A stretch of DNA of 64,000 bases from Erythroxylum novogranatense (GCA_029891385.1 CM057232.1:64107824-64171823); one strand, 5' to 3'; positions 11,814 through 23,765 are shown, counted from the stretch's first letter. The notes: a model not told the origin generated them from the sequence alone. Numbers and translations: made by a program.

Positions 11814-12008
11814 TCAAAATTTACCTGAGTCATGGAAAAGACTTGGATACTTCTCTTTCATGGCGTCTAAGGGCTCCCACGTGGCTTCTTCCACTGCATG
11901 GTTCCTCCACAAAACCTTAACTAGCTGAACTGTCTTATTCTTGAGGACCTTTTCCTTGGTGTCCAAGATCTCTACTGGGACTTCCTCATAACTTAAGTCG
12001 TCTCTCAA
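11814..12008 (-). pseudogene. Element A chromodomain-bearing pol C-terminus
   Basis: This is the C-terminal tail of integrase, which in chromoviruses directs insertion into marked chromatin. The reading (LRDDLSYEEV, then EILDTKEKVLKNKTVQLVKV, LWRNH, EEATWEP and YPSLF) is the compact chromodomain-like fold of Tekay-type elements, with its aromatic residues at LWRNH and TWEP. A TAG in the place of a CAG seen in element B separates it from the integrase body (VSDI, stop, LRDD). The natural stop follows DSGKF at 11814. No ATG supports an independent start, so it is a fragment of the polyprotein. Confidence 0.88.
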
Positions 12009-13025
12009 CTAAATGTCTGAAACCTGAATGACATGAGAAGGATCTGATCTGTACCTCCTCAGCATGGAAACATGAAAGACATCGTGGATCTGAGACAACT
12101 CTGGCGGCAACGCCAACCTGTAAGCTAGAGGCCCGATCCTCTCAAGAATCTCATACGGACCCACATATCTTGGACTTAACTTGCCTTTCCTGCCAAACCG
12201 TAATACTCCCTTCCAATGAGACGTCTTGAGAAACACTTTCTCACCAACTTCATACTCCATCTCCCTCCGATGAGCATCAGTGTAACTCTTCATCCGGTCC
12301 TGGGCTGCCTTAAGTCGCTGCTTAACCAGATTGACCTTATCCACAGTCATCTGGATCAAGTCTGGTCCTACCAGCTTCCTTTCTCCTTCTTCATCCCAAC
12401 ATATAGGAGTTCTACACCTCCTTCCATATAAAGCCTCATATGGAGCCATCTGAATGCTCGAATGATACGAGTTGTTATAAGCAAACTCGACCAATGACAA
12501 ATGCTCATCCCAAGCTCCCTTGAAATCCATAACACATGTTCTTAGCATTCCCTCCAGTGTCCGAATGGTCCTCTCAGATTGACCATCCGTCTGAGGGTGA
12601 AATGCCGTACTAAAATGCAGCTTAGTACCTAAAGCTTCTTGCAAGCCTCCCCAAAATCTCGATGTAAAACGAGGATCCCTTTCAGATACTATAGAATCTG
12701 GAATCCTGTGCAATCTCACTACCTCCTCAATGTACTTCCTGGCTAGCACATGCAAAGAATCAGTCTGCTTGATTGCCAGAAAATGGGCTGACTTCGTCAA
12801 TCGATCCACTATAACCCATATGGCATCATGCTTCCTACTAATCTTATGCAACCCCATCAAAAAATCCATGGTTACTCTTTGCCACTTCCACTCAGGAATA
12901 GACAATGGCCTTAACTTGCCTGAAGGCGCCTGGTGTTCAGCCTTGACTTGCTGACACACGAGACACTTACTGACATACTCTGCTACATCCCTCTTCATGC
13001 CCTTCCACCAGAAATGCTCTCTCAA
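12009..13025 (-). pseudogene. Element A integrase
   Basis: Integrase joins cDNA to chromosomal DNA. From the amino end it shows part of the zinc-binding module ([19 protein letters not shown]), the catalytic core ([50 protein letters not shown]), then YNNSYHSSIQMAPYEALYGRRC, the GKLSPRYVGPYEIL module and HDVFHVSMLRRY, SDPSH. The second catalytic aspartate is normally in SDRD; here it reads SERD, whereas elements B and G keep SDRD. The first aspartate and the glutamate are present. The upstream His residues lie in the damaged segment 13026-13258. I infer a catalytically dead integrase even apart from the stop at 12009. Confidence 0.93.
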
Positions 13026-13258
13026 ATCTCAGACATCCCGGTGCTACACGGGTGCATGGCATAAAGCGCATTGTGTGCCTCATCCAATATCTCATCCTTA
13101 ACCTCTATGCAGTTCGAATCTGAGTCATCCTCCACCGCATGAGTCCATCATCTCTCACTACTACCTCGAAACCTTACCATTCAGAATTTCCTCCTAAGCT
13201 TGCTCAAACTCGCATCCCGAGCCTCGCAACTCCCTAACCTTCTCCACCGAGTATAGCC
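13026..13258 (-). pseudogene. Element A RNase H-integrase linker, frame-damaged
   Basis: The stretch corresponds to the connection between RNase H and the integrase zinc module; compare 57110-57370 in element G, which reads through. In A it has several small insertions and deletions relative to G, so no frame is open. Recognisable plus-strand words are GCATGGCATAAAGCGCATTGTG, which encodes the NA..YAMHPG segment in reverse, and CTTGCTCAAACTCGC. The damage is concentrated here while both flanks stay open. Confidence 0.75.
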
Positions 13259-14548
13259 TTACTCGAAAGTAGCTAAGAGGCAATCTGGTTCCTCCTGCTT
13301 CAAGCTTCTCTTAAGCTTGGCCATCTCTTCCAATAAAGGAAGGTACACTGCCCGAACATGAGCAATAGAGGACTTCCTGCTCAAAGCATCTGCCACTACG
13401 TTCACCTTACCTGGGTGATACTCAATCAACAAATCATAGTCCTTGAGCAGCTCAATCCACCTTCTCTGCCTCAAATTCAACTCCTTCTGGCTCAGCAAGT
13501 ACTTGAGGCTCTTGTGATCCGTAAAGATCCTTGTCTGAACTCCATATAGATAATGCCTCCAAATCTTCAAGGCAAAGATCACTGCTGCTAACTCCAAGTC
13601 ATGAATCGGATAATTCAACTCATACTGCTTCAGTTGCCTTGAAGCATAAGCTATCACTCTGTCTCCTTGCATCAATACACAACCTAAACCCTTCCTCGAT
13701 GCATCACTGTACACTGTATAGCCTTCATCACCCGAAGGCAAAATCAGCACTGGAGCACTTGTCAACTTGAGCTTGAGCTCCTCAAAGCTCTTCTGGCACT
13801 CATCAGTCCATATAAACTTCTGATTCTTCCTCAATAGCTTGGTCATCGGAGCAGCTATCATGGAGAATCCTTCTACAAACCTCTTGTAGTAACCTGTCAG
13901 ACCCAGAAAACTCCTTACCTCTGTCACTGTCTTGGGTACATGCCAACTTACTACTGCTTCAACTTTCCTCGGATCCACATGAACACCCTCCTGCGAAATC
14001 ACATGTCCTAGGAATGTCACCTCATTAAGCCAGAACTCACACTTGCTGAACTTGGCATAAAGCTCTCTCTCTCTAAGAGTCTGCAAAACAATCCTGAGAT
14101 GCTCCTCATGATCTTCTTCACTCTTAGAATACACCAAAATATCATCTATGAACACTATGACAAACTGATCCAGAAACTCCTTAAACACCCTATTCATTAG
14201 ATCCATGAAAGCAGCTGGAGCATTGGTCAAGCCGAATGGCATAACCAAAAACTCATAATGCCCATAACGGGTCCTGAATGTTGTCTTGCTTACATCAGCC
14301 TCCTTGATCCTAAGCTGATGATAGCCTGACCTGAGATCAATCTTGGAGAAAACCCTAGCTCCCTGCAGCTGGTCAAACAGATCATCTATCCGTGGCAACG
14401 GATACTTGTTCTTAATTGTCACCTTGTGAAGTCTCCGATAATCAATACACATCCGCCATGATCCATCTTTCTTCTTAACAAACAGAACTGGCGCTCCCCA
14501 AGGAGACGAACTTGGCCTGACATAACCCTTCTCTAACAGTTCCTCCAA
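13259..14548 (-). pseudogene. Element A reverse transcriptase and RNase H
   Basis: About 430 uninterrupted codons. RT shows the template-grip stretch [61 protein letters not shown] and the catalytic FIDDILVYS (about 14128-14155), then FLGHVIS and [12 protein letters not shown]. RNase H follows with [35 protein letters not shown] and NVVADALSR, so its acidic residues are all visible. The fragment opens just after a TAG that replaces a glutamine codon used by element B (KEQLE), so it was once continuous with protease. It ends where the damaged linker begins. Confidence 0.95.
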
Positions 14549-15205
14549 CTATTCCTTAAGCTCCCTCAACTCAGCTGGAGCCATCCTATACGGTGGGATA
14601 GAAATTGGCGCGGTTTCGGGAATCAAGTCAATTGCAAACTCGATTTCCCTCACCGGCGGCAAACCTGGTAACTCATCTGGGAAAACATCTGAAAACTCCC
14701 TCACAACTGGAAAATCATCTAACTTCCCTTCATGCACATCGGCATCTACAACTTGCGCCAAGAAAGCTTCACATCCCTGGCCCATCATCCTTTCAGCTAA
14801 CATAGCTGAAATCAATCTTGGCAATGGTGTCTTCCTATCTCCTCTGAAGATCACCCTCTCACCATTGCCCAGCTCAAACTCTACCTCTTTCTGACCACAA
14901 TCCAGCTTGGCCAAATACTTCTCCATAGTATCCATCCCCAGGATAACATCTAACCCTCTAAGGTCTAACGGTAGTAGGTCCACTACCAATCTAGCACCCT
15001 CAATGAACAGCTCACACTGCTCATACACCTGACTGATCACCACATTCCTCCCTAGAGGAGTGCTAACAATCAAAGGCCTATCCAAAGGCACAGAACTCAT
15101 ACCATGCAATGCTATGCTAGTAGAAACAAAAGAGTGCGTGGAACCAGAATCAATCAAAACATAGACTGCTGAATCAAATAATCGAGCCATACCTGATAAC
15201 CTCAA
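14549..15205 (-). pseudogene. Element A aspartic protease and RT linker
   Basis: The retroviral-type aspartic protease cuts the Gag-Pol polyprotein. The active-site motif reads VLIDSGSTHSFVS (about 15130-15168). A second landmark, [19 protein letters not shown], follows, as does the conserved linker into RT ([20 protein letters not shown] and [17 protein letters not shown]), where the stop at 14546-14548 sits. The protease motif is intact. No proper start codon exists because the domain is part of a polyprotein. Upstream the frame is lost between zinc knuckles and protease (15206-15340). Confidence 0.92.
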
Positions 15206-16478
15206 AGTGCGGCAGCGGCTTCCTCCACAGTCATGGCAAACACTCTTGCCGGCCTGACCTCTCGGCCTTCTGGAGGAACAGTCTTCTCGCAGCCCAGGCG
15301 CCTACCAAGAATCGGTCCGTTCCCACTGCCTCGCTGCGCCTAGGAGCTCAAATCGTGACCTCTCGGTCTCGGTGCATGTGGACAATGCTTGGCTATATGC
15401 CCCTTCTCTCCGCATCTGAAACAAACGCCAAGTGATCTGAGGCACTCTCCCTGGTGATGCTTCCCACACTGGTCACATAAGGGATAGGTGAACCTGCTCC
15501 ACCGGCACCTCCCACATGAGAAGCTTGCCCTGATATAGCCCTCACCTGCTGGCTCCTGGTAGCACCACTGCTACCCACTTCACTCTGACTGTGAGAGCTC
15601 TTCGTGCTCCTCTCAGGCAATGGAGCACTAGCACACTTTCTGAAATTCTGCTCCCTGTTCTTCCTCTTCTTATTCGCTTCATTTATGAGATTCTCCAGCT
15701 TTTCAGCCTGGAGAGCAGCATCCACCAACTGCTGGTAGTCGCTGAAATTATGAATTAGGACTTTCTCCCTGATCCCCAAGTGAAGACCTCCCTCAAACTT
15801 ACGGCACTTGTCTTCTTTTGTTGCCACAATGTTAGCTGCATATCGGGAAAGCTGTGTGAACTTCAGCTCATACTCGCTCACACTTATGTCCCTCTGCATC
15901 AGATTCAGAAATTCTCTAGCCTTCTCCTACACATAGACCCTGGATAGGTACTTCTTCCTGAACACTTCGACAAAGTCTCTCCATTTCAGCACTGAAGGAA
16001 CAATCTGACTGTGAGGCACTGACTCCCACCAATGCAGTGCGTCACCCTACAAAAGACTGACTGCATAATCCAGCTTGTCCTCATCTGAACATCTCATCTG
16101 AACTAGGACCCTTTCGGTCCTCTTCAACCAAACTTCAGCCTTTTCTGGATTTGTAGTCCCACTGAAATCCACAGCCCCAAACTTTCAGAGCTTATCATAC
16201 TGCCCACTCCTGTCTACGGGAGCTTGCATCGGCATCTGCGATCCCTGTCCCATGGAATACGTGAAAGCCTGAGCAAAGGCTTGAAAGAAATTCGGATCCA
16301 TGGGAGTTCCCTGAGGCATAGGAGGAGGCGGAGGAGGCACTCCTTGTTGCAAGCTAGGTGCCTCTGAAATCGGAACAGAGTGTGTCCCGACATCCTGAGG
16401 AATATGGGATTCATCCGTACTCCCCTGACGAGAATGAGATCGAGTCGTAGCTCCCCGAGTTCTCCTTCGAGGTGGCAT
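15206..16478 (-). pseudogene. Element A gag (capsid/nucleocapsid), disrupted
   Basis: Gag builds the virus-like particle and packages RNA. The start ATG at 16476-16478 gives MPPRRRTRGA, the usual Tekay-type opening, followed by a Pro-rich segment and FFQAFAQAFTYSMGQ. Capsid landmarks include LDYAVSLL, then a stop, then GDALHWWE (about 16010-16070), and an ORF segment 15393-15899 with SVSEYELKFTQLSRYAA and GLHLGIREKV. Two zinc knuckles, CDQCGKHHQGEC and CFRCGEKGHIAKHC, are readable at about 15380-15485 but out of frame with the preceding capsid segment. In-frame stops at DKL, SLL and VYV fall where relatives have Arg or Gln. Confidence 0.88.
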
Positions 16479-16624
16479 GTTCACTCCTTGAATAGAAAAC
16501 CATTGAGAACTTTAGTTCATGTAAGACACTTTTCAAAGTATGCAAAAACAGTTCCAATCGTGTAAAACAATGCAAGTAATTCCTTGAAAGCAATGTCATG
16601 CAGCCCTAGATCAAAAACCTAGGC

Positions 16625-16636
16625 GCTCTGATACCA
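16625..16636 (-). other. Primer binding site of element A
   Basis: The minus strand reads TGGTATCAGAGC, the complement of the 3' end of plant initiator tRNA-Met. It lies four bases inside the 5' LTR edge at 16641. Confidence 0.9.
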
Positions 16637-16640
16637 AACA

Positions 16641-18902
16641 TGTTGGACCCCGCTGCTGGAGCCCAACATCGGTCGTGAGAGCGTGGCGTGAAACATGCTA
16701 TTTTTACATTTAAGGAAAAGACCTGCGGAAAGTTACTGGGCCTGCTGGAAACCAAACTTAAAACTTGCTTTCATTGAAGTGAAAACCAACACATGCATAA
16801 TTCATTATTCAAAAGATGAGTTTTCAACCCATCGGAAGTTCAACGGACCCATCGTGAAACTTTCATGCTCTTAAAACAAACATAACCATAATTCATGCCC
16901 CAAAAGATGAGTTTCATAAAGCTTTTAGAATATCACAACCCAAATACAATCCATGAGTTCAAGAGCCAAAAAAATACAAAACACTCTTGAACCCATAATA
17001 CTTGAAATGTAATCAAAGTCTTGCCATTCAACAATATAACATTGAAAATAAACAAAAGAAACTGGAGTGTTGTCGTACTCGTGATTCACTCGATCTCTGG
17101 CTCGTCACCTGAATGGGGGAGATTAGAGGGGGTGAGCTATAAAGCTCGTGGGAACACATCTATAATATAGTAATAAGCAAAAGTATTCAAAATATCTCAT
17201 TGTCGTGATACTTATTGAAATCATATCAATTGAACGTGCATGTATCGTTTCTTGAAAATGCTTGATTCTTGAATAAATCATGATGCATGTCACATAATAA
17301 CACATAACACATAACATGATGGTTTGGGTGTCCCGGGTTCGTGACGTAATACACATGCCATCGAAATGTTGATGTGTAGACGTAGTTTCGTGAGGGGAAT
17401 CCTTGTGGGAAACCCAATGCCACAGTCGGGCAGGCGGGAGAAGCCTTTTCATGAGTCAATGTGCACTTGACTATCGTGAGGGACACCACAAACCCACATA
17501 AGCATGTTCTTATAAACTTGTTGCAAAAATGGGACTTGCTTGTAATCTTACTTGTCATGTATTTCGTAAAACTTGATTTCATGCACTTGTATTCGTAAAA
17601 GGAGAACACTCCTTTGTGAAAATCTTGATAATAATCATGAATGCAAATCACAATGCAGAATATAATCATTCATGATAGTATGCAATGCGATCGTGGATGA
17701 TGTAATGTATATGCATGAGATCTTGCTTGATTTGAACTAAACAATGAGTACTTAATTACTTTATTATAAACATGAACCCACCTGATTTCCTTGCTTGTTC
17801 TTGCCTAGGAATGAGTTTCCACTAGAGCCTCTTGATCCTCTTGCCTCTCTTGATCTCCTAAAATAAGAACCAAAATCTTATTCAAAAACTCATGCTGAAA
17901 CCATAATGTCATTCCTAACTTCCGTCTCAAATTTCATATTCTTAGGAATTGATTCATCAATTCATCTCTTCACAAAACTTGTAGATCTATTTCTCTAGTT
18001 CACTACGCCTCTAAAATCACCCCAAAAGGACTTCTGTACCAAAAGATATGAGCAAAACACTAAAAATCAACTTGCTGGAAAAATTGGCCCTCGCCGCGAC
18101 GAGTGGCTGGCACGCCGCAGCGTGCGGCCCTTAAAACGCATGCACGTCGCGGCGAGTTATTCTAAATTCGAATGCAAGTCGCGACGTGAGGCCTTCTGCA
18201 CGTCGCGGCGTGCATCTTGAAGCTCGCCGCGACGTGCGGGCGGAGCTTCATCTCCAGAACCAGTTTTTGCCATTTTTCAAACCTTAAATCCTTCCATCTC
18301 TCAACTACAACACATCTAACTCATGAATCAAGTCATATTCTGTCATTCTAACCTCATTCTAACTCACAATCATCAACATAAACACAAAATCCAAGCAAAT
18401 CTACCAAAGTTCACCATAAACCCTAACTTCACCGATTTTACCTCAATCCATGCAAATCTAGGGTTAGATTCAACCTAAACAAGAGTAGAAGAGTATAACT
18501 TACCTTAAGGAAGCTTGAAATCTGTCGAAAAACCACCTGGAACTAACTTCCTCTTCTTCTCTTCTTCTTTCCTCTCACCGTCACGACGATGCTCTTCTCT
18601 TCTCTTCTTTCTATTTTCCTTTCTTTTCTTCTTTCTTTTCTATCTTTAACTCCTTTAACCTACAAGAAAAAAACAATGACTACAATGCCCTTCAAGTTAA
18701 GCCTAAAACCTCTTACCCTTGGGTGGCTTGTCCATTTTGCCCTCAACCATTTCTACTCTTTCATAAACACTTATTCCACACTAAACTCTTAAATCCAAAT
18801 TTTCCATGAATATTCTCAATAAAATCAAACTATACCATAAATCATAAATCAAATTAATTCATACTTAATAACTTCAAGAAAACAAAATTTTGGGGCCCTA
18901 CA
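16641..18902 (-). repeat. Element A 5' LTR
   Basis: 2,262 bp, TGTTGGACCC to GGGGCCCTACA on the plus strand. It matches the 3' LTR at 9510-11783. On the minus strand it contains the pyrimidine/CAG block at about 17105-17145, the CpG-dense palindrome cluster at 18088-18243 and a C/T-rich (plus-strand) patch near 18550-18650. It is non-coding. As the 5' LTR it would hold the promoter; no TATA box could be chosen with confidence. Confidence 0.94.
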
Positions 18903-18907
18903 GTTTG
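18903..18907. other. Target-site duplication (right) of element A
   Basis: GTTTG, equal to 9505-9509. Confidence 0.93.
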
Positions 18908-21096
18908 ATTTTATTGAAAGTATTAATGGAAAATTAGGATTTATTTGAGTATAGTATGGTGTAAGTGGAAAAGAAAGAGTAAAAGTGTATAAGGGCAAAA
19001 CGGGCAAGTCACTTAAGTTGGGATGGTTAAGGCTTAACCAATAGGGGCATTCTAGTCTTTGTGTTTCATTTAAGCTTAAAGAGTTAGAATTAGAAGAAAA
19101 GAAAGAAGGAAAGGGAGAAAGAAGAGAAGAGAGTTACGGTGGAAGAGGAGAAGAAGAAGAGAAAGTAAGAAAGTTAGGTTCGGAGGATTTTCGCTCGGAT
19201 TGGAGTAATCTTTGGTAAGTTAAGCTCTTTTATTCTAGTTTGAGATGGATTGAACCCTAGTATTGCTTGCAATGGGGTAGAATCGTTGGAGTTAGGGTTT
19301 TTCGCAAAATGGGGAAAATCTCTTAGGGTTGTTGATCTTGTTGTTGTTATGAATGATTTTGAGGTTAGAAATGAAGTTTAGGAGGTGTTTTAATGTTTAG
19401 ATGTGTTTATAGTTGAAAGATGGGAGGATTATGGTTGAGAAAAGTGAAAAAAATTGAGTTTCGGAGCTTTCTCGCCGTCGCACGTCGCGACCTGCGGATG
19501 AGCACGTCGTGGCGCACGCGCTCGTCGCAACGCACTGCATCTTCTCGTAGCGGCGAGCGGCCAATTTCCTACGGCAACATGATTTCGTATTTTGGGCATA
19601 ACTTTTGATGTAGATGTCCAAATGAGGTGATTCATTTTGCGTTGTAAACTAGAGACATAGTGCTACAAGTTTTGTAAAGAAAGAAGTTCTGATTCAGTCT
19701 CTAAGGATATCCAATTTTGGATGGAAGTTGAGCATAGAAATTATGTTTCATAATAAGTTATAGTTTGAACTGTTAAAGTATGACTTTCCGATTTCTACAC
19801 CAAATTGATTGGAATTTTGGTTATTTGATTAAGGAAATCAAGTGAGGCAAGAGGAGCAAGAGGATCTAGAGGAAACCCATTCCTAGGCAAGAACAAGCAA
19901 GGAATTCAAGGTGGGTTCATGTTTATAATAGAAGACATATGTCACTCATTGTTTTGTTCAAATCAAGAAAGATTTAATGCTTTAAATTGCATCATCAATG
20001 ATTGCATTACATGCTATTGTGGAATGATTATATTTTGCTATATGATTTGCATTCATGATTTATGAAAAGTTTTGCAAAAAGGGGTTTACTCCTTTCACGA
20101 ATATATGCACATGAATTCTTGCTTTCCGAAATATATGACAAGCAAGTGCCAGCTTGGCAAACAAGTTTACACGAATTTGAATCATGCATGTTATGTGGGT
20201 TTGCGGTATGTCCCTCACGAACAGTCAAGTGCACATTGACTCACGAAAAGACTTCTCCCGCGTTCCCACAAGTGGCACAGGGTTTCTCATAAGGATTCCC
20301 TCACGAAACTACGTCTACACATAATCATTCCGATGGGAATGTGTAGTACGTCATGAATCAGGGACTAACCCAAACCATCATATTATGTTATATTATGTTA
20401 TGTTATGTTATGTTATGTTATGTTAGTTATGTTATGTTATGTTATGTTATGTTATGTTATGTTATGTTATGTTATGTTATGTTATGTTATGTTATGTTAT
20501 GTTATGTGATTATGATCGGTTATTATGTTTCATGCATCATGAATTGTTCAAGAATCAAGCATTTTTCAAGACAATGACTCATGCATGCTCAATTGCTATG
20601 ATTTCAACAAGTACCACGACAATGAGTTATTTTTGTATACTTTTGCTTATTTCTATATTATGAATATGTTCCCATGAGCTTTATAGCTCACCCCCTCTAT
20701 CTCCCCCATTCAGGTGACGAGCAAGAGATCGAGTGAGTCACGAGTTATGGCAGCACTCCATTTTTGTTATGTTTATGTATTTGCAAGTTTTACTCTTGAA
20801 AGTCAAGGCTTTAGTTACATTTCAAGTTTTATTGGTTCAAGGGTATTTTTGTATTTTGGGTCTTGAACTCAAAGAGTGTAATTTGGTTTGCAATGTTATT
20901 AAAGCTTTGTAAAACTCATCTTTTGCATATTAATGATTTATGGATGTGTTTGTGTCACATAAATGAAAGCAAGTTTTCAAGTGTGTTCTCGGTGGGCCTA
21001 TTAAGCTTCCAAGAATTGTTCTATATATATTTCGCCTCACGCATCAAGCACCACGCTCTCATGTCCGATGTTGGGCTCCGAAAACGGGGTCCAACA
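18908..21096 (+). repeat. Element B 5' LTR, part 2
   Basis: It continues the LTR begun at 9434 and ends CGGGGTCCAACA, just before the primer site. Landmarks in order are a purine-rich stretch near 19090-19170, the CpG-dense cluster at 19469-19582, the block TTGGGCATAACTTTTGATG, GAGGCAAGAGGAGCAAGAGG, an (ATGTT)n microsatellite at 20381-20507, and the pyrimidine tract with CAGGTGA at 20687-20717. The joined LTR would be about 2,265 bp, longer than the 3' LTR mainly because of the microsatellite. Confidence 0.93.
20381..20507. repeat. (ATGTT)n pentanucleotide microsatellite, about 25 units
   Basis: Nearly pure, with variants TATTA at the left and one TTAGT interruption. The matching site in the other LTR of the same element has about nine units (29414-29458). 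Confidence 0.95.
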
Positions 21097-21101
21097 TGTT
21101 G

Positions 21102-21113
21102 TGGTATCAGAGC
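21102..21113 (+). other. Primer binding site of element B
   Basis: TGGTATCAGAGC, complementary to initiator tRNA-Met, begins five bases after the LTR end at 21096. The 140 bases from here to the gag ATG at 21255 are untranslated leader. Confidence 0.92.
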
Positions 21114-21254
21114 GCCTAGGTTTTGGTCTAGGGCTGCATGGCATTGCTTTCAAGGACTTGCACTGTTTTACATGATTTGAACTATTTTTTTTTGCTTTGG
21201 GAATTGTTTTACTTGAACTAAAGTTTTCAATGGTTTTATATTGAAGGAGTGAAC

Positions 21255-21861
21255 ATGCCACCTCGAAAGAGAACTCGAGGAGCTATGGCTCGATCTCATT
21301 CTTGTCAGGGGAGCACGGATGAATCCCATATTCCACAGGATGCTGGGACACATTCTGCTCCTATTTCTGAGGCACCTAGCTTGCAACAAGAAGTGCCTCC
21401 TCCACCTCCTCCTATGCCTCAAGGAAATCCTATGGATCCGAGTTTCTTTCAAGCCTTTGTTCAGGCTTTTACGTATGCCATGGGTCAGAGATCTCAAATG
21501 TCGATGCAAGCTCCAGTAGACAGGAGTGGGCAGTATGACAAGCTCCGTTAGTTTGGGGTTGTGGATTTCAGTAGGACGACTAATCTAGAAGAGGCTGAAG
21601 CTTGGTTGAAGAGGACCGAGAGGGTTCTAGTACAGATGAAATGCTCAGATGAGGACAAGTTAGACTATGCAGTCAGTTTGCTGCAGGGAGATGCACTGCA
21701 TTGGTGGGAATCAGTGCCTCATAGTCAAGTTGTTCCTTCGGTGCTGACATGGAGAGACTTTGTGGAAGAATTCAGAAAGATGTATCTCTCCATATTCTAT
21801 GTGCAAGATAAGGCCAGCAAATTTCTGAACCTCACTCAGAGGGACATGAGTGTGAGCGAGT
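21255..21861 (+). pseudogene. Element B gag, part 1
   Basis: The ATG at 21255 starts MPPRKRTRGAMARS, the family's usual opening. An in-frame codon GTG six bases upstream is not needed. The Pro-rich segment and FFQAFVQAFTYAMGQ follow. A TAG at 21549 breaks the frame at DKLR, stop, FG. The next open stretch covers the capsid domain: EEAEAWLKRTERVLVQMKC, YAVSLLQGDALHWWESVP, FRKMYLS and QRDMSVSE. Translation is then cut by a solo copia LTR at 21862, exactly within the codons of the conserved SVSEYEL motif. The remainder resumes at 23775. Confidence 0.92.
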
Positions 21862-22407
21862 TGTAGGAACATCCCAGGAGGTACATCATATGTACGGCAG
21901 CGGAAAACAAAAATTTTTGTTCCCGGGACTTTCCCGAACGCCAGGATCCAGGTATCGGTATGAAGACATCAACCTAAATAGCCAAAAGAGACTATCTCTA
22001 AAGGTGATCCACGCAGAGATCGAGAACCTAACCGAAGTCAAACTCTTTTGACCCGGAATAGCTAGAAACAGATTAAAGGCTGCTAGACCCTACCTCATCT
22101 GGAGAGCTTGGAAACCACGTTGAAGAGGAGATGAAGAAGATGATGGAAAGCTTGAAGAATGAAAAACTCTTTTCCTTCCTTTCTTTGCAATCCACGATGA
22201 TGCTCTTTGAATTTCTCCAAATTCTTTTCTCCAAGAGCCTTTCTCAAAGACAAAGAAGAAAGGAGCATCGTATGCCCTCTATATCAAAACCAACGAGCAT
22301 TCTTCTTCTTTATTCATTCTTTTGTCTTTTATGCATTTAATGAAAAGTGATGACAATGCATGAACTAGAAACTTCTTTCCTCTCCCAACCATCCACGCAC
22401 ACACATG

Positions 22408-22416
22408 GCTTATATA
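22408..22416 (-). promoter_or_regulatory. Possible TATA box of the solo LTR
   Basis: The minus strand reads TATATAAGC after a long AT-rich run and before GC-richer DNA, in the middle of the LTR where a promoter is expected. It is a motif match only. Confidence 0.35.
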
Positions 22417-23705
22417 TTTATTTATTAATTAATTAATTATTTAATTAATCAATTAATATATAATTGCTAAGGTCCAGTCCAACTGGGGTCGGTCCTACCG
22501 GCCTACCGGGCCCCGATCTTTGAAACAACTCTAAACCTTTCTTAGCAATATCGATATCGCGATCTCATCGGGACATATCCCAATCCCATCGGGATCCATT
22601 TAATCTAATGTTTCCATAATTGGAACTCGTCCAATTACTATTTTACGATTCTCGAGACACTCTTATCGTGTGACCCTTTAGGCTCCGGTTATGTTGGCCA
22701 CTTAGATTAACAATTAATCTAAGCAAGTCATGAGCGGTATCTAGCAACACATCATGACCCCAATTGACCGAAAGTAATCGGTTTGATGTATTCATCACGA
22801 ACCGGATCACAAACCCTTCCATAGTCAATTACCGTGCAATTCGTCCTTTCACCATCCTATACCCCACTTGGTTATGAGTATGGTCAAAGTGTCAACTCTT
22901 ACTAGACTAAGTCTAGCCCAGTGATTTTAGTTCTGTCCGGGATCCATTACTATATATGTCCCGAAGACAATCTTCATGACATATCTGCTTTGGCCAAAGA
23001 CTTTCAAGTAATGATCCTTACAAGAGGCCATGGGTATCTCTTACATTATTCCGTAGTGGTGAATCCTTTATTGGCTACTCAATTACCTTGAATACCTCAA
23101 ACTGTACCCAAGCACCACCCTATGAGTTACCTCCGAAGGCAACAAGAAATGGAGTCAAAGCACGATGATCAAGATCAAGATATCCTCGAGTACCTCAAGT
23201 CTAAGGATACTTGCACCATTGCTATGATGAGATTATCACTGACATTAGAATAAGATATCCATGTGATGATCTCATGACAGGTCATCCAATGTACTTACTA
23301 CCGCTAGTAAGCATCCACATGTCAATTCTAAAATATCTCATATTTACAGCTTCGAGATCCACCGCTGATCCAATCAAGGAATATGACATGTGCTAGTATA
23401 TCCGGATTAATGATGTCCAGCCTCATTAATCCTATGACTAGGATAATTTAGATAATGACATAATTGCACATGATAGGAATCTCAATAGTATGATCGCATC
23501 ATAATTTCCTTCATGCTATGTCAAATATCATGGACTTCATTAATTAGATTAAAGATCCATATCAATTCATAAACAATATTCATGAATATCAAATTAATGA
23601 AATATGCCTTTCTTTATTTATTCATAAAGTCTCAGATACGACTTTGAACAAAACGCTAAAGGGGATTGCCTTTAGGGCACAATTTAAACAGTTCCGTCCT
23701 TGCAT

Positions 23706-23765
23706 AAGTCAACTCACCCCATGTACATGTTGACTTATCGGTACTGAATGCGTGTAAGTCAACTT
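23706..23765. repeat. Decayed AAGTCGACTT palindromes near the solo LTR edge
   Basis: Three 10-mers (AAGTCAACTC at 23706, ATGTTGACTT at 23727, AAGTCAACTT at 23756) occupy positions matching AAGTCGACTT copies in the sister LTR at 40357-40437. The first spacing is 21 bp in both. Each has lost its central CpG. Confidence 0.7.

Larger units (their letters stand above)
9510..18902 (-). mobile_element. Element A: complete Tekay-type Ty3/gypsy retrotransposon, minus strand
   Basis: A is 9,393 bp with TG...CA-bounded LTRs (9510-11783 and 16641-18902) and the GTTTG duplication. In sense order, from high to low coordinates, it carries 5' LTR, primer site, gag, zinc knuckles, protease, RT, RNase H, integrase, chromodomain, polypurine tract and 3' LTR. 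It sits inside B's 5' LTR and is therefore younger than B. It is the best-preserved coding copy in the window: RT-RNase H and the main part of integrase are uninterrupted. It also has at least five in-frame stops, a damaged RNase H-integrase junction and a substituted integrase catalytic residue. Confidence 0.96.

Noticed and set aside
20353..20663. Open frames encoding (MLCYV)n
   Set aside because: Translation of the ATGTT microsatellite in an LTR.
22400..22460. An independent MITE in the TTAATTAA-rich stretch
   Set aside because: The same AT-rich stretch is at the equivalent place in the sister LTR (39060-39115), so it is part of the LTR.
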